The translations under genes were made by a program, and so were the position numbers. From a virus: a stretch of 24,823 nucleotides of DNA. Location of the stretch: positions 1 to 24,823 of IMG/VR virus record IMGVR_UViG_3300011252_000463, one strand, 5' to 3'. Positions 7,448-14,260 of the stretch are shown piece after piece. Numbering within the stretch: position 1 is the stretch's first letter; every line of letters starts with the position of its first letter. The notes under the pieces were generated by a model, which was not told the DNA's origin, ran no database searches, and was given only the letters and a program-made list of their open reading frames with translations.

Positions 7448-7476
7448 TGGTGGGTTCCTTAAAAACCCACCATTTT
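7448..7476 (+). terminator. Intrinsic terminator
   Basis: A perfect 9-bp GC-containing stem, TGGTGGGTT (7448-7456) with AACCCACCA (7464-7472), closes a 7-nt loop and is followed by TTTT. It separates the 28-aa peptide from the DUF1353 gene. Confidence 0.75.
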
Positions 7477-7497
7477 CGTTAAACAGGAGAAGAGATT

Positions 7498-8088
7498 ATG
7501 GATTTTATAATAGAACAGTTGACCACGTGGTGGCAATTTACTGTTGTAGGTATCTTAATTATAATTGGTTGGATTGCTAATATGTTTGGCGTCGATCAAA
7601 AAGAACAAACACTCATTGGGTTCTCATACAAAGATATGCCCTCAATGAAACCAATAAAGATAGCAACTTCTGGTAAAGGTTTTTGGGGTGCTATTTGGTT
7701 GTGGTTGACAGGATCAAGAAAGTGGGAAATAGATAAAGACTTCCACTATACAATCAATGGCGAAAACTACATCATACCAAAAGGATTCGAGTTTGATGGT
7801 GCTAGTGTTCCTAAGTTTCTAGCATCATGGTTATCTCCTACTGGCGTTCTGCTAATGGGTGGTTTGATACACGACTACGCATACAAGTATGAGACGCTTC
7901 TCAAGAAAAACAAAAAAGACACCATGGGTAAACTTACTCAAAAGGGTGCAGATATCATATTCCGTGATATCAATATCGAACAAAATGGATTCCATTTATT
8001 AAACTATCTTGCATACTGGGCATTACGCATCGGTGGATTTATGGCATGGAATGGTCATCGAAAGCGTAATAGTCAAATTAAGGATTAA
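7498..8088 (+). CDS. DUF1353-family membrane-anchored protein
   Basis: 196 residues. One membrane helix lies near the N-terminus (about 13-30). The later part carries the DUF1353 signature: IIPKGFEFDGASVPKFL (about 93-109) followed by LMGGLIHDYAYKYE (about 121-134), with the Asp and the His-Asp pair typical of the family. DUF1353 proteins occur in many phages and prophages; their function is unknown, and a structural or lysis-related role has been guessed for some. AGGAG at 7484-7488 precedes the ATG. It is the first gene after a strong terminator and is followed 3 bases later by the oxygenase gene. Confidence 0.8.
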   Translation: MDFIIEQLTTWWQFTVVGILIIIGWIANMFGVDQKEQTLIGFSYKDMPSMKPIKIATSGKGFWGAIWLWLTGSRKWEIDKDFHYTINGENYIIPKGFEFDGASVPKFLASWLSPTGVLLMGGLIHDYAYKYETLLKKNKKDTMGKLTQKGADIIFRDINIEQNGFHLLNYLAYWALRIGGFMAWNGHRKRNSQIKD

Positions 8089-8091
8089 TGA

Positions 8092-8763
8092 ATGATTGTT
8101 TGTAATGATTTTTGTGATACTGCCCCTCGTATTGATATAAGTGACAATGTACTTAATAATAATTTAGATTTTGATAAGATAAGAAAAGAATATGAAGAAA
8201 ACAAGATAGTAATAATTGACGACATATTAGATTATAATGTTGCTAAAAATCTTCAAGAATATATGTTGAATCTTAATGAAGACGATTTTGATGATTATTA
8301 CAATGGATACTTTGCATTAAATTTACCTTATGTTGAATTAACTTATCCAATATCATTACAATTGCAACAAAAATTAAAGTTTGAGAAATATAATAGATCA
8401 TGGTCGTTTATATATGATAACATATCGAATGGGGTTCATCTACATGCAGATCCTTCAAGCACAAATGTAAATATATGGGTGACACCAAATGAATCAATGG
8501 TATTAGATTCTAACCTTAATGGATTAATAGTTTATCCTGTTGCTGCACCAAAAGATTGGACACATGATCAATACAATAAAAACGTAAAAAAATCCAAAGA
8601 ACGATGTAAAAATGTAAATCCGATTATTTCAAAATATAAATTTAATAGAGCAACAATATTTGACTCTATGTTTTTTCATGAGTCACAACCAGTAAGATCA
8701 AAAGAGGGTCATCATAATAAAAGAATTAGTTACACTTGGCTTTTTGGAGAGGAGAGGGATTAA
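8092..8763 (+). CDS. 2-oxoglutarate/Fe(II)-dependent oxygenase-like protein
   Basis: 223 residues with the facial-triad pattern of 2OG-Fe(II) oxygenases: HLHAD gives His118-x-Asp120, and the distal His196 lies in MFFHESQPV. The 2-oxoglutarate-binding Arg is probably Arg211 in KRISYTW. The N-terminal part (IVIIDDILDYNVAKNL) matches the usual opening helix of prolyl-hydroxylase-like phage oxygenases. Such genes are common in marine T4-like phages, and their substrates (protein, sugar or nucleotide) are mostly unknown. The codon composition is more AT-rich than in the curli operon. It lies between DUF1353 and a small membrane protein, with no neighbour that points to a substrate. Confidence 0.82.
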   Translation: MIVCNDFCDTAPRIDISDNVLNNNLDFDKIRKEYEENKIVIIDDILDYNVAKNLQEYMLNLNEDDFDDYYNGYFALNLPYVELTYPISLQLQQKLKFEKYNRSWSFIYDNISNGVHLHADPSSTNVNIWVTPNESMVLDSNLNGLIVYPVAAPKDWTHDQYNKNVKKSKERCKNVNPIISKYKFNRATIFDSMFFHESQPVRSKEGHHNKRISYTWLFGEERD

Positions 8764-8765
8764 TA

Positions 8766-8960
8766 ATGTCAGTAGAAGATAATGACGGAAGTTTAGAAGT
8801 ATCGCTTAGAGTTCTTGGCAACGAGTTACTTGGATTCAAGATGAAGGTTGATGACTTCAAAATGAAATGGATGATACTAGGAGTTGCAGCAATCGCAGCA
8901 GTCGGTGCAGTTGCTATGACAGTTGGACCACATCTAATGCAGATGGCAGGGGGAAATTAA
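8766..8960 (+). CDS. Small single-pass membrane protein, 64 aa
   Basis: The start at ATG 8766 was chosen over an upstream ATG in the same frame because a purine-rich ribosome site (GGAGAGGAGAGGG, about 8746-8758) lies just before it. The first half is polar (MSVEDNDGSLEVSLRVLGNELLGFKMKVDDFKMKW). The second half is one hydrophobic helix (MILGVAAIAAVGAVAMTVG), ending in a short tail MQMAGGN. It starts 2 bases after the oxygenase stop and ends 2 bases before the nuclease gene, so it is clearly part of this operon. Its function is unknown. Confidence 0.75.
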   Translation: MSVEDNDGSLEVSLRVLGNELLGFKMKVDDFKMKWMILGVAAIAAVGAVAMTVGPHLMQMAGGN

Positions 8961-8962
8961 AC

Positions 8963-9403
8963 ATGTATGAATATAAATGTAAAATAAGAAGAGTGGTTGA
9001 CGGTGATACAGTTGACGTAGATATTGATCTAGGATTTGGTATTGTATTAGCTAACGAGCGTGTAAGAGTTATGGGTATCGATACACCTGAGTCGCGCACT
9101 CGTGATAAAGTAGAAAAGAAGTTTGGTCTTGCTGCAAAAGAAAAACTCAAAAGTTTATTAGGTAAAACCTCTATATTGAAAACACAAATCAATAAGAATG
9201 GCGAAGATATGAAAGGCAAGTTCGGAAGAATACTTGGTGACTTTGCTGTTGAATATAAAGGACAAGAAGAATGTCTTGTTACTGATATTATGATTGATGA
9301 AGGGTTTTGCGTTCCTTACTTCGGTGGTTCGAAAGAAGAGTTAGAGGAAATGCATATGGAAAACAGAAAAAGACTTATCAAAGACGGTATTGTCGTTCTA
9401 TAA
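8963..9403 (+). CDS. Staphylococcal-nuclease-like (thermonuclease family) protein
   Basis: 146 residues from ATG 8963; GGGGGAAAT just upstream serves as ribosome site, and the longer open frame upstream overlaps the previous gene and adds nothing family-like. Motifs match the SNase fold: VVDGDTVDVDIDLG (11-24), RVRVMGIDTPESR with Arg35, Asp40 and Glu43, and the second catalytic Arg89 in KFGRILG. These correspond to the calcium-binding and catalytic residues of staphylococcal nuclease. There is no signal peptide, so it would act in the cytoplasm, most plausibly on host or damaged nucleic acid; similar genes are frequent in marine myoviruses. It is the last gene of the left-hand + strand block and faces gene 32. 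Confidence 0.88.
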   Translation: MYEYKCKIRRVVDGDTVDVDIDLGFGIVLANERVRVMGIDTPESRTRDKVEKKFGLAAKEKLKSLLGKTSILKTQINKNGEDMKGKFGRILGDFAVEYKGQEECLVTDIMIDEGFCVPYFGGSKEELEEMHMENRKRLIKDGIVVL

Positions 9404-9426
9404 AAAAAGGAGACCCGAAGGTCTCC
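9402..9426 (-). terminator. UUCG-tetraloop intrinsic terminator for the gene 33-59-32 transcript
   Basis: Read on the - strand, GGAGACC, a TTCG loop and GGTCTCC form a perfect 7-bp stem (9409-9426), followed by seven T's (9408-9402). This is the classic T4-style terminator with a stable UUCG loop. The T-tract reaches into the stop codon of the convergent nuclease gene. On the + strand the stem has no U-tract, so it should act mainly on leftward transcription. Confidence 0.88.
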
Positions 9427-9451
9427 TCAAAGGGTAGGATAGAAGAGGTCA

Positions 9452-10354
9452 TCACTCCTCTGCTAGTTTTTCAAAGAAAGAAAGACTTTCGTCATCCTCA
9501 TCCCCGAAAGATACTTCATCACTTACTTTAGGTGCTGGCGCACTTTTTGGTGCAGGTGCAGCAGCAACTGGTGCAGGTTCATAATCTTCTGCTGTAGAGG
9601 CAGGAGCATTCAAACCTAATACACGATCAAGTTTTGCTTTGAGTTCTACATAAGACTTGAAGTTTTTTGGATCTAAGAACTCTTGTAGAGAATGCTGTTG
9701 ATTATACACTTTCTCTAACTCGTCATCATCACCTGCCAATAGTGGCGAAGTAGAATCAAACTCAGACTTATCATAGTTCCGATATCCCTCAACCTTACGA
9801 ATCTTCAATTTAAAGTCAGCACCTTCCCAGAAGTCAAATGGGTTTACTGGTGTTTCATCTTCAAACTCAGGATTCATTGATTCGTTGAGTTTATCCCAAA
9901 TCTTTTTACCAAAGGAGTATAAGAAAACTTTACCTTCATTGGCAGGATTAGCAGGATCTTTCACAACATAGATGTTAGCATGATACTTCAATCGACGTTT
10001 TTGTTTCCTTGCTTGCTCTTTACCCGCTTCAGTTCCGTTGTTCCATAATGTAGAATTAAACTCACCAACTGGATCTTTTTGTCCGATACTTGTAAGAGAG
10101 TTTTCAATATACCATCCACCTGGACCTTGGAACCCATGATCAAAGATACGCACCCATGGCACGTCCTCATTAGCAGGAGCAGGTAGAAAACGAATCACAG
10201 CAAAACCATTACCTGACTTATCAACCTCTGGTTTCCAGAAGCGATCGTCACCACTGCGCGACTGTTGTTGTGCGCCAGCAGATAGTTTGTTAGATTCAGA
10301 GACTAGATGTGACAAAGAACTGCCACGGGACTTCTTTAGACTTGCAAAAGACAT
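9452..10354 (-). CDS. 32: T4 gp32-like single-stranded DNA-binding protein
   Basis: 300 residues, same size as T4 gp32. The N-terminus is basic (MSFASLKKSRGSSLSHL), as in the cooperativity domain. The core has FWKPEVDKSGNGFAVIRFLPAP, WVRIFDHGFQGPGGWYIENS, a KQKRRLKYHANIYVVKDPANP strand and VFLYSFGKKI, all diagnostic of phage gp32. The tail is Ala/Pro-rich and then strongly acidic (DEVSFGDEDDESLSFFEKLAEE), as expected for the protein-interaction tail. There is no cysteine anywhere, so the zinc site of T4 gp32 is absent. A strong promoter lies about 55 bases upstream and a UUCG terminator just downstream, so it can be made as a monocistronic message as well as with genes 33 and 59. Confidence 0.96.
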   Translation of the reverse strand: MSFASLKKSRGSSLSHLVSESNKLSAGAQQQSRSGDDRFWKPEVDKSGNGFAVIRFLPAPANEDVPWVRIFDHGFQGPGGWYIENSLTSIGQKDPVGEFNSTLWNNGTEAGKEQARKQKRRLKYHANIYVVKDPANPANEGKVFLYSFGKKIWDKLNESMNPEFEDETPVNPFDFWEGADFKLKIRKVEGYRNYDKSEFDSTSPLLAGDDDELEKVYNQQHSLQEFLDPKNFKSYVELKAKLDRVLGLNAPASTAEDYEPAPVAAAPAPKSAPAPKVSDEVSFGDEDDESLSFFEKLAEE

Positions 10355-10416
10355 ATGTTTACCTCGTATTTGCGTTGTATGTTAATCGTATCCACAATAT
10401 CATAATATAAGCATCT

Positions 10417-10445
10417 ATTATACTACATTTAGGCAAAGGAGTCAA
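10417..10445 (-). promoter_or_regulatory. Sigma70-like promoter for gene 32
   Basis: On the - strand, TTGACT (10445-10440), exactly 17 bases, then TATAAT (10422-10417). The predicted transcript starts near 10410 and leaves a leader of about 55 nt before the gene 32 ATG. The -35 box and part of the spacer lie within the last codons of gene 59. Confidence 0.85.
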
Positions 10446-11034
10446 GCACTATTTTACGATACTTGCCTTTGTCTATTTGTATCGCCTGATGAAAAAACGG
10501 ACGATACTTATTCATTAGAAACAACAAATCATTCATCATTCTATCATCATACTTTAACCATAATTTAGAATATCCAACCAAATCATCAAGAATGATAAGT
10601 GTTTCCAACGAAACCTTTTTACGAAGATACAAACGATATAACAATGGATGTCTACCGTCTTGCATCTTCAAACACGAATCAAGAGATACATCTTGATCCA
10701 CAATACCTATTATATCCTCTTTAAAGGTATAAGTCAAGGAATCTATTTTCTTTTTCCACTTCTTCATCTGTATCAGATTCTCACCTGACATTAGATTCCC
10801 AATCCAGTGCTCAGTTCCAGAAGTGTAGTTCGCTAAAAGGAACTGAACAAATTCTTCTTTCTTAAACTTGCGCGATGCCTTCTCAAAAAAGTATCGATCC
10901 TTTCTACTGAGAAAGGCAGTTTCACTTGCTCGCACTTTGCCATTATATTTAAAGTAATCATAAGTCTTGCGAGTGAAGTGTTGATTCAACGCAAGATATA
11001 TTCTGTATGTATCAAACGCAGTCATCAGTATCAT
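10429..11034 (-). CDS. 59: T4 gp59-like loader of replicative helicase
   Basis: 201 residues from the ATG at 11034, which overlaps the gene 33 stop (ATGA); the frame is open further upstream but that part runs through gene 33. T4 gp59 is 217 residues. The match is clear in the N-terminal domain: TAFDTYRIYLALNQHF, YDYFKYNGKVRAS, then SRKDRYFFEKASRKFK, compare KRRDKYFFQKLSEKYK of T4. A later LIILDDL matches the T4 ILLDSF helix. gp59 loads gp41 helicase on forks coated with gp32, so its place between genes 33 and 32 makes sense. A second in-frame ATG three codons on (11025) is an alternative start. Confidence 0.93.
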   Translation of the reverse strand: MILMTAFDTYRIYLALNQHFTRKTYDYFKYNGKVRASETAFLSRKDRYFFEKASRKFKKEEFVQFLLANYTSGTEHWIGNLMSGENLIQMKKWKKKIDSLTYTFKEDIIGIVDQDVSLDSCLKMQDGRHPLLYRLYLRKKVSLETLIILDDLVGYSKLWLKYDDRMMNDLLFLMNKYRPFFHQAIQIDKGKYRKIVLDSFA

Positions 11035-11255
11035 ATAGGAAGTTTTGCACCTTCCCTTTTGATCATTCTCAACTCTTGACACTCAACTGTCATCTTTTGT
11101 TTGATCAGTGGTGATATGAGTTTTGCTGCAGTTTCAACTTCCATTTGATTCTTTTCGCACCAATGTAGTACTGCGTCGAGATACGTTAGTTTATGATCTC
11201 TTACTAGTTCTTCTACGATAATAGAGAACTTTTCTTTCGTCATTACATCGATCAT
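11031..11255 (-). CDS. 33: T4 gp33-like late-transcription co-activator
   Basis: 74 residues. AAGGGA (11268-11263) sits 7 bases before the ATG. The chain is helical, with LTYLDAVLHWCEKNQMEVETAAKLISPLIKQK in the middle and ELRMIKREGAKLPI at the end; this Y-x-D-A-V-x-x-W-C-E pattern is shared by gp33 proteins of marine T4-like phages. T4 gp33 binds the RNA polymerase beta flap and, through its C-terminus, the sliding clamp gp45, linking late transcription to replication; the terminal LPI could play the clamp-binding role. It heads the gene 33-59-32 unit, has its own promoter, and overlaps gene 59 by ATGA. The TATAAATA promoters elsewhere in the window are the expected targets of the system it serves. 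Confidence 0.85.
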   Translation of the reverse strand: MIDVMTKEKFSIIVEELVRDHKLTYLDAVLHWCEKNQMEVETAAKLISPLIKQKMTVECQELRMIKREGAKLPI

Positions 11256-11287
11256 TCGGAATCCCTTATTGGTTTAGAATAGACTCT

Positions 11288-11316
11288 ATTATAAAGGATT
11301 TACACCAAAAAGTAAA
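11288..11316 (-). promoter_or_regulatory. Sigma70-like promoter for gene 33-59-32 unit
   Basis: On the - strand, TTTACT (11316-11311), 17 bases, TATAAT (11293-11288). Transcription should start near 11281 and give a leader of about 25 nt before the gene 33 ATG. It sits in the gap between the IscA-like gene and gene 33 and allows early expression independent of the late genes upstream. Confidence 0.75.
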
Positions 11317-11321
11317 GTTTT

Positions 11322-11633
11322 TTATGCAGCGAAACTTTGTCCGCAACCACAGGTTGCTGTTGCGTTTGGATTCTTTATGGTAAACTGTGCATTGAGACCA
11401 TCATCCTGATAATCTACTGTGCATCCTTGAAGATATTGCATACTTATAGAGTCTACTAGAAGATTATCGACTTCGAAGTCATCCTCCTCTGCCTTCTCCT
11501 CAAACGTGAATCCATAGTTATAACCAGAACAACCGCCACCTGTAATGAATAACCTAATTTTCATTGTGGTCAGAGATTGCTCTAGCGCAATGTCAGAGAT
11601 TTTCTTTTTTGCTGCTTCAGTAAGTTCTATCAT
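11322..11633 (-). CDS. A-type iron-sulfur carrier (IscA/ErpA/HesB family)
   Basis: 103 residues, close to the usual 107. The three invariant cysteines are present with standard spacing: Cys35 in FITGGGCSGYNYGF and Cys95/Cys97 in TATCGCGQSF. The N-terminal ELTEAAKKKISDI helix and DDGLNAQFTIKNPNA strand are also typical. An additional Cys71 (LQGCTVDY) is not part of the motif. A-type carriers bind an iron-sulfur cluster or iron and pass it to client proteins. Its ATG overlaps the stop of the tape-measure-like gene (ATGA), so it is translated with a tail protein and is the last gene of the late - strand unit. Whether it acts in host metabolism or in tail assembly is open. IscA and ErpA cannot be told apart here. 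Confidence 0.95.
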   Translation of the reverse strand: MIELTEAAKKKISDIALEQSLTTMKIRLFITGGGCSGYNYGFTFEEKAEEDDFEVDNLLVDSISMQYLQGCTVDYQDDGLNAQFTIKNPNATATCGCGQSFAA

Positions 11634-14062
11634 GGCATCACCATATCTTGTCTTACACCAGTATTATTTGTTCTTCTCGGAGAAACTTGTTGAGTATACG
11701 AATTACTACTTGACGCACTGGTAGAATTATCAGTAACTGTTGTGCTGTTATCGACCACAGTTACTCCATTTCCAGATTGTGCCTGTGATGCAGATATAGA
11801 ATTTACCGCACTACCACCAGCCGATGCTGATCCTGTTCCAGATGGACCGAAATTTCCGCCAGTTTGAGATCCAACACCTATGTTATAATATTCACTAGAC
11901 TTACTTCCATAAGCATCTTGTTTGACATTACCAGCTTTTAGTTGTGCTGCACCACCTGCTCCAACTAAGTGTGCTGCAGCGAGAAATCCTGCAACTTCTT
12001 CTGGACTAGACTGATTATCAATAACCTTTTTGCTCTTCAAATATCCTATTTGTTTATTGGTATATTTTCTCATAGCATCTTCTTGCATAGCAGGATTTCT
12101 TAGAAACTCTTCCTTGCTACCCTTCAACCAATTTTTAGGATCATTTAATGCTTTATTGCTATTAACACCTGACTTAACATATCCTGCGTCTTGTAGTGCC
12201 ATAGCACCCATTTGGTACATACCCAAATATCCTATGGTATTTTCAGCACCATAATTGCCACTACTTTCTCGTACACCTATTGCAGTTTTATATGAAGCGT
12301 AATCAAATCCACCAGAACTAGAAGAAGATGTAACTTGACCGCCAGTAACTTTTGGTTGTGGTTTATTCAACATTTCTTGAGTTAGTGTACCTGCTGCCAA
12401 AGCAGCTACTGCTGCATCACCACCTAATCCTTGTACTTGTTTTACGAACTGACCCTGAGCGACACCATCGCCAGTCTTTTTTGCTGCATTAAATCCTTTT
12501 TGTAGTGTAGTTGCAGTATCATCAATTGCACCTGGATCACCACCAATACCAGTTGACATATTGAGTGCTTTTTGCACTAACAATTTATCCGAATCTCGTA
12601 AATCGTCATGAGCTAAAATTCCTCTAAGTTCAGCTTGGGACAATTCACCAAGACGTGATGCATCAATCTCACTCGCTCCAATATAATCGTGGTCATATAT
12701 ACCTTTATCGATAGCGGATTTTAAAGCAAGTTTTTCGTTTAATTGTTTTTCAAATTCTTTTGCTTGCGCATCAAATCTATCATCCGCTTCATTAAAACTA
12801 TTTTCTGCAGCCTTAAGTGATCGAAGTAATGATTCACCTGCAGTACCACCAGAATCTTCAATTGCTTTAACTTGTCTAGCAATTTCGTTATATTCATCTG
12901 CAGCAGATTGTCTTTGCTCAAATAGTTTTTGAATAGTAGCCTGTTCAATAGTCGCTGAATCTAAAAATTGTTTTTCACGCATCAACTTATCATGTTCTAG
13001 TTTATATTCTCTCTCACTCATATTACCTTTGTCAGCTTCTAACGCTGCAAGATTTGCTGCTAATCCTTCTTTTCTTGCTATTAAATTTTCACTAGATTGA
13101 ATAAACTCTTTATCAAAATTAGGATCAAAGTAATCACCAACCCATCCCCCAACCATATTACCTAATGATGCACCGAGTACTGCACCCATTGGTCCACCGA
13201 TCAGACCTATCGCCCCACCAATAGCACCACCGATAACTCCACCAATATCTTCACCTTGTAGTTCAGTTTCAATTTTATTATCTAGTCCAGCAGAGAAAAG
13301 ATCATATCCATCTTTAATGTTGACTGCAAGTGATTCTGCAATTGCTAACGGTGGGAAAATTCTAGCAAATATTTTTGATGCTTTGCTAGCATCTAATGCT
13401 GTATCTGCAACCTTTCCAGCTTTAACTGCATCATCTGCTAATGATCCAGTTACTTTTCCTGTTTTACCACTTCTAATTTTTTCATCACGAATTTTTGTTT
13501 CTGCATCTGCTTGAACTTTAAGTCTATTTCGAGTTTCTTTTGAGGATTTGTTATTTGCCCGTCTTTCCTTTATTTCTTCCTTTAATGCTTTGTTTGATTC
13601 TACTTGTGCCTTACTAAGATTTTTAGTTTTTTTAGTAAGATCATCTATAGCACCTGTTGCTTTAGGTGTGCTTTTGAAAAATTTACTTATTTGCTTGAGA
13701 CCAAATGCACCTGCTACAGCACCAGCAACAGTTTTAGCGATAAAAGATCCAACACCACTACCACCATCGGATTGACCATTACCGCCAGTGGTAGCACCGA
13801 CACTAGCACCTGCTAACTTTTGTCTCCGAAGTTGTCGCATTCTTTCTCGACGTGCTTCATCTTCTGATTGGTAGAATTCTCTATGAAGTTCGTAAGTTTC
13901 ATCTAACCAATTTTCAACTCTACCTAATATTTGAGTTTGATTATCTAGTTTATCGCCAATATTATTGAACCCACTCTTTATCTTTGACGAAAGTTGAGTT
14001 TGATTTTTTAGAGACTTTTCTTGGTATTCTTTAGTCTTTGAATTAAAAAATGGTAGTGCCAT
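11630..14062 (-). CDS. Tape-measure-like tail protein with C-terminal lytic domain
   Basis: 810 residues. The N-terminal third is helical and charged (for example ELHREFYQSEDEARRERMRQ), typical of tape measures. Two glycine/alanine-rich hydrophobic stretches (about 104-123 and 273-311) resemble membrane-inserting segments of ejected tail proteins. Long coiled-coil-like helices follow (about 320-450). Around residues 590-730 is a probable muramidase/transglycosylase-like domain: AIGVRESSGNYG with Glu599 as candidate catalytic acid, then GYLGMYQMGAMAL. The last 80 residues are Ser/Thr/Asn-rich. It follows the gene 26 pair, where tape measures normally sit. It could replace T4 gp29, though no direct gp29 similarity is obvious. 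The catalytic role is inferred from motif shape only. Confidence 0.72.
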   Translation of the reverse strand: MALPFFNSKTKEYQEKSLKNQTQLSSKIKSGFNNIGDKLDNQTQILGRVENWLDETYELHREFYQSEDEARRERMRQLRRQKLAGASVGATTGGNGQSDGGSGVGSFIAKTVAGAVAGAFGLKQISKFFKSTPKATGAIDDLTKKTKNLSKAQVESNKALKEEIKERRANNKSSKETRNRLKVQADAETKIRDEKIRSGKTGKVTGSLADDAVKAGKVADTALDASKASKIFARIFPPLAIAESLAVNIKDGYDLFSAGLDNKIETELQGEDIGGVIGGAIGGAIGLIGGPMGAVLGASLGNMVGGWVGDYFDPNFDKEFIQSSENLIARKEGLAANLAALEADKGNMSEREYKLEHDKLMREKQFLDSATIEQATIQKLFEQRQSAADEYNEIARQVKAIEDSGGTAGESLLRSLKAAENSFNEADDRFDAQAKEFEKQLNEKLALKSAIDKGIYDHDYIGASEIDASRLGELSQAELRGILAHDDLRDSDKLLVQKALNMSTGIGGDPGAIDDTATTLQKGFNAAKKTGDGVAQGQFVKQVQGLGGDAAVAALAAGTLTQEMLNKPQPKVTGGQVTSSSSSGGFDYASYKTAIGVRESSGNYGAENTIGYLGMYQMGAMALQDAGYVKSGVNSNKALNDPKNWLKGSKEEFLRNPAMQEDAMRKYTNKQIGYLKSKKVIDNQSSPEEVAGFLAAAHLVGAGGAAQLKAGNVKQDAYGSKSSEYYNIGVGSQTGGNFGPSGTGSASAGGSAVNSISASQAQSGNGVTVVDNSTTVTDNSTSASSSNSYTQQVSPRRTNNTGVRQDMVMP

Positions 14063-14071
14063 AGTTGACTC

Positions 14072-14242
14072 TTATCTTTTTTGGTTATTGAGTTCTTCTA
14101 TATCTTGTAAATGCTGTTTCAATAAAGTTACATACACGTCTCGTTCAAATGGTATCATATTTTCTAGTTCTGTCAATGAATACTTATGATGATGAACCAA
14201 AGCAAAATTCATCTGATACATGTTTATCAAACTTTCATGCAT
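14072..14242 (-). CDS. Small -1-frame ORF after gene 26, probable tail-assembly chaperone extension
   Basis: From its own ATG (14242, overlapping the gene 26 stop as TGATG) it gives 56 residues: MHESLINMYQMNFALVHHHK, then YSLTELENMIPFERDVYVTLL and a short charged tail. The frame is open upstream as far as 14317, across a T7 slippery run at 14260-14254, so it can also be made as a C-terminal extension of the gene 26 product, by a -1 frameshift, giving about 290 residues. The own-start version has no good ribosome site within 15 bases. The HHxYS-x-x-E-L-E-x-M-x-PFER-x-V-Y pattern looks conserved-type, as in small ORFs at this place in marine T4-like phages. It lies directly before the tape-measure-like gene. 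Confidence 0.75.
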   Translation of the reverse strand: MHESLINMYQMNFALVHHHKYSLTELENMIPFERDVYVTLLKQHLQDIEELNNQKR

Positions 14243-14260
14243 CAGACCAACATAAAAAAA
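14211..14260 (-). promoter_or_regulatory. Putative -1 programmed ribosomal frameshift signal
   Basis: On the - strand: TTTTTTT (14260-14254), read in the gene 26 frame as T TTT TTT, so both tRNAs can re-pair perfectly after slipping back one base. A spacer of 6-8 nt follows. Then a stem pairs 14247-14236 with 14222-14211: a 10-bp core, CTGATGCATG with CATGTATCAG containing one G-U pair, extendable by a U-A and a G-U pair, with a 13-nt loop. The gene 26 stop lies within the 5' arm of the stem. The next ORF is in the -1 frame. Confidence 0.65.

Noticed and set aside
8867-8962. N-terminal extension of the SNase-like protein
   Set aside because: It overlaps the preceding small membrane protein gene and has no SNase-like sequence; the ATG at 8963 has a ribosome site and fits the family start.
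12030-12254. Open frames opposite to the tape-measure-like gene (also 13317-13514, 13548-13775, 13604-13816)
   Set aside because: They are shadows of the long - strand gene, with no ribosome sites and no recognisable protein features.
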